Of a DNA stretch of 64,000 nucleotides, positions 43,616 to 54,930 are shown piece by piece. Position 1 is the stretch's first letter, and each line of letters opens with the position of its first letter. The notes beneath the pieces were generated by a model. That model did not search any database. It worked only from the letters and a program-made list of their open reading frames with translations, and was not told where the DNA came from. This DNA comes from Burkholderiales bacterium Ga0077547 (GTDB lineage Bacteria > Pseudomonadota > Gammaproteobacteria > Burkholderiales > Burkholderiaceae_C). The stretch spans positions 1 to 64,000 of the forward strand of contig LNEY01000012.1 of the NCBI GenBank assembly GCA_001464195.1, read 5' to 3'. The translations under genes and the position numbers were made by a program.

Positions 43616-45160
43616 ATGCATCGCATCCTTGCGCCCACACGACTCTGGGCACTGCACCGCACTGCAAGCACGCGCCAGATCGAGACCCAGGCCGCTGCGG
43701 GCTTGCCGCCCCACGCGCTGATGCGGCGCGCTGGCGAGGCGGTGGCTCGCTTGGCGCTGGCCGTCGCACCGCACGCGCAACACATTTGGGTCGCTGCGGG
43801 CCCGGGCAACAACGGCGGCGACGGCTTCGAAGCCGCTGCGCGCCTGCAGCAGGCCGGCAAGCAGGTCCGACTCAGCTGGCTGAGCGCTTCCGCTGGCGAC
43901 CGGCCGATGCCCACCGACGCGCAGGCCGCACGTGAACGTGCCATGGCCGCGGGTGTCCAGATCGACGATCAATGGCCCGCTCCGACAGACAACGTCGACC
44001 TCGCGATCGATGCGCTGCTGGGCATCGGCACCACGCGCGCGCCCGAGGGCCGGCTGGCGGAGTGCATCGAGCGGCTGAACACCATCGGATGTCCAGTCCT
44101 GGCGATCGATCTACCCACCGGGCTCCACGCCGACACCGGCCGAAGGCTCGGCCAGGCCTGCGTGCGCGCCGATCACACGCTGTCGCTGTTGACGTTGAAG
44201 CCTGGCTTGTTCACCGCCGAAGGCCGCGACGCCGCGGGGTCGGTGTGGTTCGATGCGCTGGGCGTGCTTGACAACTCCTCGGCATCGCCAGACGCCTGGC
44301 TCAGTGGCACCCCAACACCATCCACACGTCGCCTGCATGCCCACCACAAAGGCAGCTTCGGCGACGTGGCCATCGTCGGCGGTGCGATGGGCATGGCTGG
44401 CGCCGCGTTGCTGGCCGCGCGGGCTGCCCACGCCGCAGGTGCAGGCCGTGTCTTCGTCGAGTGGCTGCAAAGCGGTGGCCTGACGGACCTCAGCGTCGAC
44501 GTGTTGCACCCCGAACTGATGATGCGCAGCGATTGGTCTCGATCGCCCGCGTCCGTGTTGGCGGCAGCCACCGTGGTTTGCGGCTGCGGCGGGGGTAAAG
44601 CGGTGCGTGAGCGACTGCCGCGATTGCTGAGCCTCGCTGGCCGCTTGGTGCTCGATGCCGATGCACTGAACGCGGTGGCCTCCGATCCGCAACTGCTCGC
44701 GCAACTTCAGGCACGCAGCAAGCGCTCGCTGGCCACGGTGCTGACACCTCACCCTTTGGAAGCCGCGAGGTTGCTGGCTTGCGATACCGCCGCCGTCCAG
44801 GCGGATCGGCTAGGCGCAGCGCACGAGCTCAGCCAGTTGACCGGTGGTGTGGTGGTGCTCAAGGGGTCCGGCAGCGTCGTCGCGGCACCGGGTCAGGTGC
44901 CACATCTCAACGGCACAGGCAACGGCGCGCTGGCCAGCGGCGGCACCGGCGATGTGCTGGCCGGGTGGCTGGGCGGCCGGTGGGCGCAGGCCGGACGTGT
45001 CGAGACACGCGGCGAACTGGTACTGGCATTCAGCACCGCCTCACAGGCGGTTGCCGATCACGGTGCCGCCGCAGAGCCGCTGGAGGCGGGCGCCTTGCCA
45101 GCGAGTGAGCTCATTCAACGGCTGCAGCACGGTCTGCGCAGCGGCCGCTCCACCCGCTGA
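43616..45160 (+). CDS. nnr: Bifunctional NAD(P)HX epimerase/dehydratase
   Basis: 514 residues, the usual length for the fused enzyme. The N-terminal YjeF_N epimerase has VAAGPGNNGGDGFEAA and an LPTGLHADTG loop; the C-terminal carbohydrate-kinase-like dehydratase has LTPHPLEAARLL, VVLKGSGSVVAAPG and NGTGNGALASGGTGDVLAG. It repairs hydrated NADH and NADPH using ADP or ATP. ATG 43616 is preferred; ATG 43574 would add 14 residues. It lies 62 bases after the DadA-like gene. Confidence 0.92.
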   Translation: MHRILAPTRLWALHRTASTRQIETQAAAGLPPHALMRRAGEAVARLALAVAPHAQHIWVAAGPGNNGGDGFEAAARLQQAGKQVRLSWLSASAGDRPMPTDAQAARERAMAAGVQIDDQWPAPTDNVDLAIDALLGIGTTRAPEGRLAECIERLNTIGCPVLAIDLPTGLHADTGRRLGQACVRADHTLSLLTLKPGLFTAEGRDAAGSVWFDALGVLDNSSASPDAWLSGTPTPSTRRLHAHHKGSFGDVAIVGGAMGMAGAALLAARAAHAAGAGRVFVEWLQSGGLTDLSVDVLHPELMMRSDWSRSPASVLAAATVVCGCGGGKAVRERLPRLLSLAGRLVLDADALNAVASDPQLLAQLQARSKRSLATVLTPHPLEAARLLACDTAAVQADRLGAAHELSQLTGGVVVLKGSGSVVAAPGQVPHLNGTGNGALASGGTGDVLAGWLGGRWAQAGRVETRGELVLAFSTASQAVADHGAAAEPLEAGALPASELIQRLQHGLRSGRSTR

Positions 45161-45173
45161 TCGGCAAGCGGCT

Positions 45174-47426
45174 CTAACGTCGCTTGGCAGCCTTTGCAGG
45201 TCCTTTTCGCGCCGCCGTCTTGGCAGCGCGCACCGGGTTCAGACGCGCCCCCGAAGCGCTGTAGCCCTTGCGCTTGCCGGCGGCCTTGACCGCACGATCC
45301 GCCTCCTTGACGCTGGCAAGCTCGGCCACGGCGCTGGCATGGCGATCGGTTGTGCGCTCGCGCTTCGCACGCACCATCGCCGCGTCTTCTTCGCCGTCAC
45401 GCACCATCCGGAAATCGATCTTGCGGCCGTCGAGATCGACGCGACTGACCTGCACCCGCACCCGTGAACCAACGGCATAACGCACGCCGGTGCGCTCACC
45501 ACGCAATTCCTGCTTGACCTCGTCAAAGCGGTAGTACTCGCCGCCGAGCTCGGTGATGTGGACCAGGCCTTCGACATACAGGCCGTCGAGCTGCACGAAC
45601 AAACCAAAGCTGGTGGCCGCACTGACGCGACCGCTGTACTCCTCGCCGAGATGCTCGCGCATGTAGCGGCATTTCAGCCAGGCTTCGACATCGCGCGAGG
45701 CCTCGTCGGCACGGCGTTCGTTGGCGCTGCAATGCGCGCCAGCAACCTCCCACACCTCGCCCTCGGCGGTCAGCGCGACAGCCTTTGCTGGCTTGGCTTG
45801 TTTGGGTGACTTGCCCATGCTGCGCGCCGGCGGCATCGATTCAACCAGGCCCTTGCTGAGCAAGTAACGCTTGCTGCCCAGGATGGCCTTGATGACGCGG
45901 TGGACCAGCAGGTCAGGGTAACGGCGAATCGGGCTGGTGAAGTGCGTGTAAGCCTCGTAGGCCAGGCCGAAATGCCCACTGTTGGTGGCGGTGTAGATCG
46001 CCTGCTGCATCGATCGCAGCAGCATCGAGTGGATCTGCTCGGCGTCGACGCGGTCTTTGGTCGCGGCCGCGATCTGCTGGTACTCGCGCGGCTTCGGATC
46101 GTCGCTGATCGACAGGCCCAGGCCGAGCGCCTTCAGGTAGTTCTGCAGCAGCGTCTTCTTTTCGGGTGTCGGGCCTTCGTGCACGCGGTACAGCGATGGG
46201 TGCTTGGCGCCGGCAATGAAATCGGCGGCACAGACGTTGGCGGCGAGCATGGCTTCCTCGATCAGCTTGTGCGCCTCGTTGCGGGTGCGCGGGATGATCT
46301 TCTCGATGCGGCCGTTGTCGTCACAGACGATCTGCGTCTCGGTTGTCTCGAAGTCGATCGCGCCGCGCTTGCTGCGCTCCTTCACCAATGCGCGGTAGAC
46401 CTCGTTGAGGTTCAGCAGATCGTCGATCCGGTCCTTGCGGCGCATGGCTTCAGGGCCGCGCGTGTTGCCGAGGATGGCCGCCACTTCGTTGTAGGTGAAG
46501 CGGGCGTGTGAGTTGATGATGGCAGGGAAGAACTGGTAGGCGTGGATCTCGCCGGCAGCAGTAATCAGCATGTCGCACACCATCGCCAGCCGGTCTTCGT
46601 TCGGATTCAGCGAACACAGGCCGTTGGAGAGCTTCTCAGGCAGCATCGGGATCACGCGGCGAGGGAAATACACCGAAGTGGCGCGCTCGTAGGCGTCGTT
46701 GTCCAGCGGCTCGCCTGGCTTTACGTAATGGCTCACGTCTGCAATGGCAACCAGCAGACGCCAGCCATTCGGCGCCTTGCTGCGGCTCGAGCTCTTGCCG
46801 ACGACCGCAGGCTCGCAATACACCGCATCGTCGAAATCGCGCGCGTCTTCGCCATCGATGGTGACCAGCGCCACGTCAGTCAAATCGATGCGGTTCTTGC
46901 GGTCGACAGGGCGTATCTTGTCGGGCAAGCCCGCGGCCTGCGCGAGGGTTTCTGGTGAGAAGCGGTGCGGCACTTCGTACTTGCGCACTGCAATCTCGAT
47001 TTCCATGCCGGGGTCGTCGATCTCTCCCAGCACCTCGGTCACGCGACCCACGGGCTGCGAGTACATCGAGGGCGGCTCAGTCAGCTCGATCGCGACGACC
47101 TGTCCGGCCGTCGCATTGGCGACCGCGTTCTTCGGGATCAGGATGTCCTGACCATAGCGCTTGTCTTCAGGTGCCACCAGCCAAACGCCGCTTTCGTGTA
47201 GCAGACGGCCGATGATCGGTGCCTTCTTGCGCTCGATGATTTCAAGCACGCGGCCTTCGGGGCGGCCCTTGCGGTCGAACCGCACGATGCGGGCCTTGAC
47301 CCGATCGCGGTGCAGCACCGCGCGCATTTCCTGTTGGGAGAGGTAGATGTCAGGCTGTCGATCGTCTCGGATCACGAAGCCGTGTCCGTCGCGGTGTCCT
47401 TGCACCGTGCCTTCGACCTCGCTCAT
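45174..47426 (-). CDS. rnr: Ribonuclease R
   Basis: 750 residues. Cold-shock domains (GTVQGHRDGHGFVIRDD) are followed by the RNB exonuclease core with catalytic Asp cluster TIDGEDARDFDDAVYC, then the S1 domain (LGEEYSGRVSAATSFGLFVQ) and a Lys/Arg/Ala-rich tail. It degrades structured RNA 3' to 5'. E. coli RNase R is about 813 residues and begins with a winged-helix domain; that domain is absent here, since the frame starts at ATG 47426 right at the first cold-shock domain. It diverges from the tRNA-Leu locus. Confidence 0.93.
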   Translation of the reverse strand: MSEVEGTVQGHRDGHGFVIRDDRQPDIYLSQQEMRAVLHRDRVKARIVRFDRKGRPEGRVLEIIERKKAPIIGRLLHESGVWLVAPEDKRYGQDILIPKNAVANATAGQVVAIELTEPPSMYSQPVGRVTEVLGEIDDPGMEIEIAVRKYEVPHRFSPETLAQAAGLPDKIRPVDRKNRIDLTDVALVTIDGEDARDFDDAVYCEPAVVGKSSSRSKAPNGWRLLVAIADVSHYVKPGEPLDNDAYERATSVYFPRRVIPMLPEKLSNGLCSLNPNEDRLAMVCDMLITAAGEIHAYQFFPAIINSHARFTYNEVAAILGNTRGPEAMRRKDRIDDLLNLNEVYRALVKERSKRGAIDFETTETQIVCDDNGRIEKIIPRTRNEAHKLIEEAMLAANVCAADFIAGAKHPSLYRVHEGPTPEKKTLLQNYLKALGLGLSISDDPKPREYQQIAAATKDRVDAEQIHSMLLRSMQQAIYTATNSGHFGLAYEAYTHFTSPIRRYPDLLVHRVIKAILGSKRYLLSKGLVESMPPARSMGKSPKQAKPAKAVALTAEGEVWEVAGAHCSANERRADEASRDVEAWLKCRYMREHLGEEYSGRVSAATSFGLFVQLDGLYVEGLVHITELGGEYYRFDEVKQELRGERTGVRYAVGSRVRVQVSRVDLDGRKIDFRMVRDGEEDAAMVRAKRERTTDRHASAVAELASVKEADRAVKAAGKRKGYSASGARLNPVRAAKTAARKGPAKAAKRR

Positions 47427-47453
47427 CAGGTCAGCGCCGATGGGATGAAGGGG

Positions 47454-47482
47454 TTGGTTTGTTGTCTTGTCGATGATATGAT
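47454..47482 (+). promoter_or_regulatory. Sigma70-type promoter of the tRNA-Leu locus
   Basis: TTGGTT (47454-47459) and TATGAT (47477-47482) are separated by 17 bases. Transcription would begin about 47489, ten bases before the tRNA. It looks functional although the tRNA itself is damaged. Confidence 0.65.
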
Positions 47483-47498
47483 CTCAGGCTTCCTGAAT

Positions 47499-47567
<69 letters not shown>

Positions 47568-47575
47568 AATATATC

Positions 47576-47607
47576 GAAGCCAGCACACGTGCTGGCTTCT
47601 TTGTTTT
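47576..47607 (+). terminator. Intrinsic terminator after tRNA-Leu
   Basis: An 11-bp perfect inverted repeat, GAAGCCAGCAC (47576-47586) with GTGCTGGCTTC (47589-47599), is followed by TTTGTTTT. It starts eight bases after the CCA end. Folding with a shortened stem gives a 6-base loop. Confidence 0.88.
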
Positions 47608-47668
47608 CGGGTTTGAAATGCACTGCCCATGAACTGACAGTGCGCATGTTCGACGACGCCGGTGAAGC

Positions 47669-48190
47669 TCAAATGGCGAATTTCTTCGCGAGCTTGTCGG
47701 GCCGCATGTCGTCGTATTCTTCGAACGGTTGATGGATCCAAGGGCTCGTGGGCAGCAGCTCGACGTGATAGTCGGGCTGGTACGCCGAAACTCCCTTGGT
47801 CCAGATCACTGCCGAACGCAGTTCGCTGATCGCGGGCATGCCACGCAGTCGATCGACCACCGCGCGCAGCGTCACACCGGTGTCGGCCAGGTCATCGACC
47901 AGCAGCACCCGGCCTCCGAGCTCGCCTTGCGGCAAGGTGATGTAAGTTGCCATGTCGAGCCGGCCTTGCAGCGTTCCGGCTGAAGCGCGGTACGAACTGG
48001 TCGACATGATGCCGAGCGGTTTGTCGAACACGCGGGACAGCACATCACCCGGCCGCATGCCGCCACGCGCGAGGCACAGGATCTGGTCGAACTCCCAGCC
48101 CGACGCATGGATCTTCAGCGCCAGCCGCTCGATCAACATGTGGTACTCACCCCAGGACACGTACAGATGCTTTCCATCGTCGGTCAGCAT
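47669..48190 (-). CDS. Phosphoribosyltransferase (purine salvage type)
   Basis: 173 residues of the type I phosphoribosyltransferase fold. The PRPP-binding loop is VLLVDDLADTGVTLRAVVD; ILCLARGGMRPGDVLSRVF precedes it. The length and YVSWGEYHMLIERLA start resemble xanthine-guanine/hypoxanthine phosphoribosyltransferases. ATG 48190 has GAGGAA at six bases and overlaps the end of purA by 36 bases. Its place after purA supports purine salvage, but the base it uses is not certain. Confidence 0.85.
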   Translation of the reverse strand: MLTDDGKHLYVSWGEYHMLIERLALKIHASGWEFDQILCLARGGMRPGDVLSRVFDKPLGIMSTSSYRASAGTLQGRLDMATYITLPQGELGGRVLLVDDLADTGVTLRAVVDRLRGMPAISELRSAVIWTKGVSAYQPDYHVELLPTSPWIHQPFEEYDDMRPDKLAKKFAI

Positions 48191-48224
48191 GCGCAGTTCC
48201 TCGAAGCAGACAGTGGGTTCGTCC

Positions 48225-49619
<1,395 letters not shown>

Positions 49620-49627
49620 TCATCCCA

Positions 49628-50794
49628 TCAAAAGGCCTTGACAACCCATTCGCCGTCTTGCATCACCAGTTGTCGGTCGCAGTCGAAGCCCTGGTCTTCG
49701 GTGTCGTGGCCAGGCAGCAGGCAAATGACCGACTCGCCTTGTCGACGCAGTCGGCGAATCACCGCGCGCAGGGAAGGCTCCTCGGACCACGGAGCGCGGA
49801 TCGCGGCAGGTGGATGCTCCACGGGTGACTGCTCGGCGAGCTCCTTCAGATCGACCACGCTGAAGCCCACCGCCGCGCGGCTGCGACCGAACACTGCGCC
49901 GACCTCGTCGTATCGTCCGCCGCGCAGCAAGGCGTCGCAAGATCCAGGCGCGTACAGCGCAAAGCGAGCACCGCTGTAGTACGCGTAGCCCCCGACATCG
50001 GCAAGGTCGTAACCGACCTGCACTTCCGGGTAGGCCTCGCGAGCATGGCGACCCAGCAGACGCAGGTCTCGCAGCGCATGCGTGATCGCTGTGCGTCTCG
50101 GCAACTGCAACTCTGCCGCTGTCAGCACCTCGTCGCTGCCGTAAAGACGCAAAAGACATTGCAGGCCAGCTCGCGTATCGGACGACAGCCCGATGGTCAG
50201 TCGGTCCAGCTCTGCGCCATCCTTGGCAGCCAGGGCGTCGACGATGGCATGAATGTGCGCAGCATCGACCGCGGCGCCAGCCAACAGACCTCGGACGATC
50301 CGCGCATCGCTCATGTCGAGCGTGAGGGACTGCAGACCTACGGCCTTCGCGCAATCCAGCGCCAGATCGATGACCTCGAGATCAGCCTCCAGGCCTGGAT
50401 GTCCGAAGATCTCCGCGCCGAACTGCAGCGGTTCGCGAGTCCCGTGCAGCCCTGAAGGCAAGGTGTGCAGCAACGGCCCGCAGTAGCACAGGCGGGTGAC
50501 GCCCTCTCGATTGAGCAGATGTGCGTCAATGCGCGCCACTTGCGGCGTGCTGTCAGCTCGCATGCCTACTGTTCGGCCACTGAGTTGGTCAACCAGCTTG
50601 AAGGTGCGCAAATCGAGCTCGCGACCTGTGCCACTCAGCAACGAGTCCAGATGCTCCACCAAGGGTGGAATCACCAACTCGTAACCGTAACCGCCAGCCA
50701 CGTCGAGCAAGGTTCTGCGCATGCGCTCAACCTGCCTTGCCTGCGCGGGCAGAACGTCAGCGATGTGCTCTGGCAGCAGCCAAGCAGACACCAT
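49628..50794 (-). CDS. hisZ: ATP phosphoribosyltransferase regulatory subunit HisZ
   Basis: 388 residues resembling the catalytic core of histidyl-tRNA synthetase: PEHIADVLPAQARQVE, YELVIPPLVEHLDSL, LRTFKLVDQLSGRTVGMRAD and a late CDALLRGGRYDEVGAVFG. It lacks the anticodon-binding domain, as HisZ does. It activates short-form HisG for the first step of histidine synthesis. True hisS is at 58131. hisG is not in this window. Confidence 0.93.
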   Translation of the reverse strand: MVSAWLLPEHIADVLPAQARQVERMRRTLLDVAGGYGYELVIPPLVEHLDSLLSGTGRELDLRTFKLVDQLSGRTVGMRADSTPQVARIDAHLLNREGVTRLCYCGPLLHTLPSGLHGTREPLQFGAEIFGHPGLEADLEVIDLALDCAKAVGLQSLTLDMSDARIVRGLLAGAAVDAAHIHAIVDALAAKDGAELDRLTIGLSSDTRAGLQCLLRLYGSDEVLTAAELQLPRRTAITHALRDLRLLGRHAREAYPEVQVGYDLADVGGYAYYSGARFALYAPGSCDALLRGGRYDEVGAVFGRSRAAVGFSVVDLKELAEQSPVEHPPAAIRAPWSEEPSLRAVIRRLRRQGESVICLLPGHDTEDQGFDCDRQLVMQDGEWVVKAF

Positions 50795-50876
50795 GTCAAT
50801 CCACCACCCTGTTAAAACGAGGATTGTAGGCGGGCAGGCCGAGGCCTTTTGCCAGCCAGACGCCCGCGAGGCCGGC

Positions 50877-51083
50877 TCAATCGAAGGCGAAGAGCAAGAT
50901 GGCGCAACCGACGACCAATGCCGTCAGGCCAAGGAAGCGCAGTTGGCCATCAGTCAGCTTCGCGGCTTGCGCAAACAAGGCGCGCCATTGCGGCGGACTC
51001 AGAAAGGGCAACAGCCCTTCCAACACCAGCATCAACCCAAACGCCAGCAGCAGCGCATTCCAAGGAGCTGAGGCGCCGCTCAC
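50877..51083 (-). CDS. DUF2065 small membrane protein (YjeT-like)
   Basis: 68 residues with two membrane helices (about residues 8-27 and 49-66) and little else. It matches DUF2065/YjeT, found next to hflC in many proteobacteria. ATG 51083 overlaps the hflC stop (ATGA). Its function is unknown; a link to the HflKC complex is suggested only by position. Confidence 0.8.
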   Translation of the reverse strand: MSGASAPWNALLLAFGLMLVLEGLLPFLSPPQWRALFAQAAKLTDGQLRFLGLTALVVGCAILLFAFD

Positions 51084-51964
51084 TTCTTGCTGGACGGGGA
51101 GGCGTTGCCGCGCATCGCATCGAAAAATTCGCTCGAGGGATCGAGCACCATCACGTCGCCCTTGTTGCGAAAGCTGGTTCGGTATGCCTCGAGGCTCCGA
51201 TAGAACTGCGCAAATTGAGGGTCACGGCCGAAGGCGTCGGCGTACAGCGTCGAAGCCTTCGCATCGCCCTCGCCCTTGACCTTCTGCGCGTCGCGATATG
51301 CCTCGGCAACGATCACTTCGCGCTGGCGGTCGGCATCGGCGCGGATTTTTTCGGCCTCTGCGGCGCCGGTCGATCGCAATTCATTGGCGACCCGCTTGCG
51401 CTCGGATTCCATGCGGCGATAGACCGAATCGGTGATGTTGGCTGAGAAGTCAACCCGCTTGATGCGTACGTCGACGATCTCAATGCCGAAGGACTTGGCT
51501 TCGTCGGTCAACCGGTTGCGCACGCCCTGCATGACGCGTTCGCGATCGGTGGCCAACATGGCCTGGACCGTGCGCTTGGTGACTTCTTCATTGAATGCCG
51601 CCTGCACGATCGGGCTCAGTCGGCTCTCGACGTTTCGCATGTCAACGCCGTTGTTGCGAATGAACTGACGCGCATCCGTCACCCGCCATTTCACCAACCA
51701 GTCAATGACCAGGCTCTTCTTTTCAGCGGTGAAGATGGGGCGTGTTTCAGGGCTGTCGAGCGTCTGCGTGCGCCGGTCGAGGAACACGACGTTTTGAAAT
51801 GGCGGTGGCAGCTTGACCTTCAGGCCCGGTTCGGTGACGACTTCCTTGATCTCACCGAGCGCATAGATCACCGCAAACTGCCGCTGATCGACGATGAACA
51901 GTGTGGAATAGGCGACGAGCAACGCGATCAATGCGCCGACGACATAAATACCGATGCGATTCAT
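51080..51964 (-). CDS. hflC: FtsH modulator HflC
   Basis: 294 residues. One N-terminal membrane helix (IGIYVVGALIALLVAYSTLF) is followed by an SPFH/prohibitin domain (VDQRQFAVIYALGEIKEVV) and a coiled coil (RVANELRSTGAAEAEKIRAD). With HflK it forms the periplasmic cage around FtsH. It starts 18 bases after hflK. Confidence 0.95.
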   Translation of the reverse strand: MNRIGIYVVGALIALLVAYSTLFIVDQRQFAVIYALGEIKEVVTEPGLKVKLPPPFQNVVFLDRRTQTLDSPETRPIFTAEKKSLVIDWLVKWRVTDARQFIRNNGVDMRNVESRLSPIVQAAFNEEVTKRTVQAMLATDRERVMQGVRNRLTDEAKSFGIEIVDVRIKRVDFSANITDSVYRRMESERKRVANELRSTGAAEAEKIRADADRQREVIVAEAYRDAQKVKGEGDAKASTLYADAFGRDPQFAQFYRSLEAYRTSFRNKGDVMVLDPSSEFFDAMRGNASPSSKK

Positions 51965-51982
51965 GATGGTTTCCGTCGAGGT

Positions 51983-53326
51983 TCAGCGACCGTCGCGATC
52001 GCGACTGCGTTGGCCGTCGCGCGAGCGCACGTCGAGGGGGCCTGGCGCTGCAGGTGCGGCGGCGTTGGCATCGGGCGTCGCCATGCCGGCACCCACGGCA
52101 GATGACGAAGTAGCACCCGTCTGTTGGATCAGCTTGTCGAGCGGCATGTACAGAAGGTTCGAGTTGTTGCGGCTATCGACGTACACCTTGCTGACGTTGG
52201 AATAGACCTCCTTCATCGTGTCGATGTAGAGCCGGTCGCGTGTCACCGCAGGCGCTTTCTTGTACTCGGTCAGCACGCTGGCAAAGCGTTGCGCGTCACC
52301 CTCGGCCTGGGCCACCACCCGAGACTTGTAACCCTCGGACTCCTCTCGCAAGCGCGCGGCGGTGCCCTGCGCCTTCGGAATCACATCGTTGGCGTAGGCC
52401 TGACCTTCGTTCTTGAGGCGCTCCCGGTCGGCACCTGCCTTGAAGGCATCGTCGAACGCGGCCTGTACTTGCTCGGGTGCCTGTACGTTCTGCACATTGA
52501 CGTTCACCACCAGGATGCCGGTGTTGAGTCGATCCGTCTGCGTCTGGATGGATTTGACCAGCTCATTGGCAATCGCGTCACGCTGCTCGTACAGCACCGA
52601 GTCCATCGTGCTCTTGCCGACGATTTCACGTACGGCAGACTCTGCAGCCTGCACGACGGCATCGTCCGGATTGCGGTTCTCGAAGAGGTAGGCGCGCGAG
52701 TCCTTGAGGTTGTATTGCACCGTGAATCGGATGTCGACGATGTTCTCGTCCTGGGTGAGCATCGACGAGTCCCGCAGGCCGGTCGACTGGACCACCGCAT
52801 TGCGACCCACCTCGATGGAACGCAGTTGGGTCACCGGAACCGTTTCATGGGCCTGAAACGGATACGGCATGCGCCACTGGAAACCGGCGTCGGCGGTGTG
52901 GCTGTATTTGCCGAACGATGTCACCACCGCCTGCTGGCCTTCCTGCACGATGAAAAAACCACTGACCAGCCACAGCAGGGCTGCCACCCCGGCGACCAGA
53001 CCGACACCGATGCCGGCGCTTTTCATGTCCGGTTGGAAGTTACCACCGTCACCCGGATTCGGCGTGCGCGGCCCCCCGCCCTTGCCGCCAAACAAGCCAG
53101 TGAGCTTCTTGTTGAAGTCCCGCCACAGCTCATCGAGATCCGGCGGGCCGTCTCCCTTGTTCAGGAAGGGGCCAGACATCCCCGACGGCGCACTCACGCC
53201 CTCAGCGGTGCGCCTTTTGCCCAGCCGAGCTAAGACGGCGACGCCGAGCGCCATGGCGCTGGTCAATAAAGCGCGCCAGGGCGACATGGGACGGCCCGGG
53301 ACTTCGATGGGACGACTGATCTTCAT
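51983..53326 (-). CDS. hflK: FtsH modulator HflK
   Basis: 447 residues. A Gly/Pro-rich N-terminal part containing DGPPDLDELWRDFNKKLTGL precedes a membrane helix (VGLVAGVAALLWLVSGFFIV) and the SPFH domain (EGQQAVVTSFGKYSHT), then a helical tail. ATG 53326 overlaps the hflX stop (ATGA), but the first 49 residues include an extra hydrophobic stretch (LLTSAMALGVAVLA) not found in E. coli HflK. ATG 53179 would give the classical form. The name is secure; the start is not. Confidence 0.92.
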   Translation of the reverse strand: MKISRPIEVPGRPMSPWRALLTSAMALGVAVLARLGKRRTAEGVSAPSGMSGPFLNKGDGPPDLDELWRDFNKKLTGLFGGKGGGPRTPNPGDGGNFQPDMKSAGIGVGLVAGVAALLWLVSGFFIVQEGQQAVVTSFGKYSHTADAGFQWRMPYPFQAHETVPVTQLRSIEVGRNAVVQSTGLRDSSMLTQDENIVDIRFTVQYNLKDSRAYLFENRNPDDAVVQAAESAVREIVGKSTMDSVLYEQRDAIANELVKSIQTQTDRLNTGILVVNVNVQNVQAPEQVQAAFDDAFKAGADRERLKNEGQAYANDVIPKAQGTAARLREESEGYKSRVVAQAEGDAQRFASVLTEYKKAPAVTRDRLYIDTMKEVYSNVSKVYVDSRNNSNLLYMPLDKLIQQTGATSSSAVGAGMATPDANAAAPAAPGPLDVRSRDGQRSRDRDGR

Positions 53327-54630
53327 GCGTGGAGGGGAAAAGTTCCGGTGGATTCTGGGAGCGGCGATGCATCGCTGTCATCGGATTCGCAAGGGGATGT
53401 GGGCGCCATGTCACTGGTATTCAAGGGTGATGCGTTGACACCGGCGGCAGATGCCGCAATCAATTGTCGCAAGGCGTCCAGTCCCGTGCCCTGCTGCGCG
53501 CTGATGAACACGCGCGGCACGTGACGGCCGTCGTCGAAAACGATCGCGTCGACATCGGTGTGCGGCGACTGGTGGTGATCGAGAAGATCGGATTTGTTGA
53601 ACACCAGGACCTGCGGGACCTGCGAGGCACCGATGCTGGCCAGCACCCGCTCAACCTCGAAGCGCTGCTCGTCGCGGTTCGGGCTGGCCGCGTCAACGAC
53701 ATGCAGCAGCAGATCGGCCTGTGCGGCTTCCTGCAGCGTGGCCTCGAAGGCCTCCACCAGCTTGTGCGGAAGATCCCGGATGAAGCCGACCGTATCCGAG
53801 AGCGACACATTGCGGCCGGCCTCTTCCAGGTACATCTGCCGGGTGGTGGTGTCCAGTGTGGCGAACAGTTGGTCGGCCGCGTAAGCGCGCGCTTTCACCA
53901 GCTTGTTGAAAAGCGTCGACTTGCCCGCGTTGGTGTAACCCACGAGAGACACTCGGAACGTTTCGCTGCGCTCACGGGACTTTCGCTGGGTATTGCGCTG
54001 GCGCTTGACCTTGTCCAGCCGCTCCTTCACCGATTTGATCCGCTCGCCGATCATCCGGCGATCCAGTTCAATCTGCGCCTCACCCGGGCCTCCGCGATTG
54101 CCAATACCGCCACGTTGCCGCTCCAGGTGGCTCCACCGGCGCACCAGACGTGTCGACAGGTACTGCAGCCGGGCCAATTCGACCTGCAGCTTGCCTTCAT
54201 GGCTTTGCGCTCGGTCGGCGAAAATTTCCAGGATCAACATGGTCCGGTCGGCGACGGCCACGCCCAGATGGCGCTCCAGGTTGCGCTGCTGAGCGGCGCC
54301 CAGGGCTTGATCGAACAGCACCACCTCGGCATGGTGCATTTCGACCAGCGCCTTGATCTCATCGGCCTTGCCCGAGCCAATGAACAGCGCCGGATCAGGC
54401 GACTTGCGGCGTGCAACCACCCGAGCGACAGCGATGTCCCCGGCCGACTCGGCCAGCAGAGCCAATTCGTCGAGTGTGTCGTCGAAGCCAGGAGCTCGCC
54501 CGATCGCCACGCCCACGAGGATCGCGCGCGCTGGATTCAGATCGGTCGTGGCAGAAGGATCTGGATTCAAAATGACGACACAGCCCCGCGGTGATCGTTG
54601 AGCGGGCTCACGCCGCCGTCTCCGGAGCAT
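53323..54630 (-). CDS. hflX: Ribosome-associated GTPase HflX
   Basis: 435 residues. The N-terminal HflX domain has [13 protein letters not shown] and [20 protein letters not shown]; the coiled linker ends [18 protein letters not shown]; the G domain has G1 [13 protein letters not shown]3 DTVGFI and G4 NKSD. It rescues stalled 70S ribosomes by splitting them. ATG 54630 overlaps the hfq end by 23 bases; a TTG at 54570 is an alternative, since the first 20 residues are Arg-rich and not conserved. The C-terminal Ser/Pro/Asp tail is unusual. Confidence 0.94.
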   Translation of the reverse strand: MLRRRRREPAQRSPRGCVVILNPDPSATTDLNPARAILVGVAIGRAPGFDDTLDELALLAESAGDIAVARVVARRKSPDPALFIGSGKADEIKALVEMHHAEVVLFDQALGAAQQRNLERHLGVAVADRTMLILEIFADRAQSHEGKLQVELARLQYLSTRLVRRWSHLERQRGGIGNRGGPGEAQIELDRRMIGERIKSVKERLDKVKRQRNTQRKSRERSETFRVSLVGYTNAGKSTLFNKLVKARAYAADQLFATLDTTTRQMYLEEAGRNVSLSDTVGFIRDLPHKLVEAFEATLQEAAQADLLLHVVDAASPNRDEQRFEVERVLASIGASQVPQVLVFNKSDLLDHHQSPHTDVDAIVFDDGRHVPRVFISAQQGTGLDALRQLIAASAAGVNASPLNTSDMAPTSPCESDDSDASPLPESTGTFPLHA

Positions 54631-54853
54631 CTGGCGCGTGGAAATTCACGGCCCGACCTGGCACAACGGTGGATATGGCGTGCTTGTAGACCATCTGCGT
54701 CACGGTGTTTCGCAGCAAGACCACGTACTGGTCGAACGATTCGATGTGCCCCTGCAGCTTGATACCGTTCACCAGGTAAATCGACACCGGCACGTGCTCC
54801 TTGCGCAGCACATTCAGGAAGGGGTCTTGCAGCAGCTGACCTTTATTGCTCAC
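54608..54853 (-). CDS. hfq: RNA chaperone Hfq
   Basis: 81 residues. The Sm1 motif includes [20 protein letters not shown] and the Sm2 motif [11 protein letters not shown]. The C-terminal tail is very short, as in other betaproteobacteria. It pairs small RNAs with their targets. It heads the hfq-hflX-hflK-hflC series. Confidence 0.97.
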   Translation of the reverse strand: MSNKGQLLQDPFLNVLRKEHVPVSIYLVNGIKLQGHIESFDQYVVLLRNTVTQMVYKHAISTVVPGRAVNFHAPDAPETAA

Positions 54854-54930
54854 GATATCCTCCGTGTTGAATTGTCGGAGGAAACGTTAACACACGACCT
54901 CGTCGGCACCGACTCGCCGGGGGAATCCCC

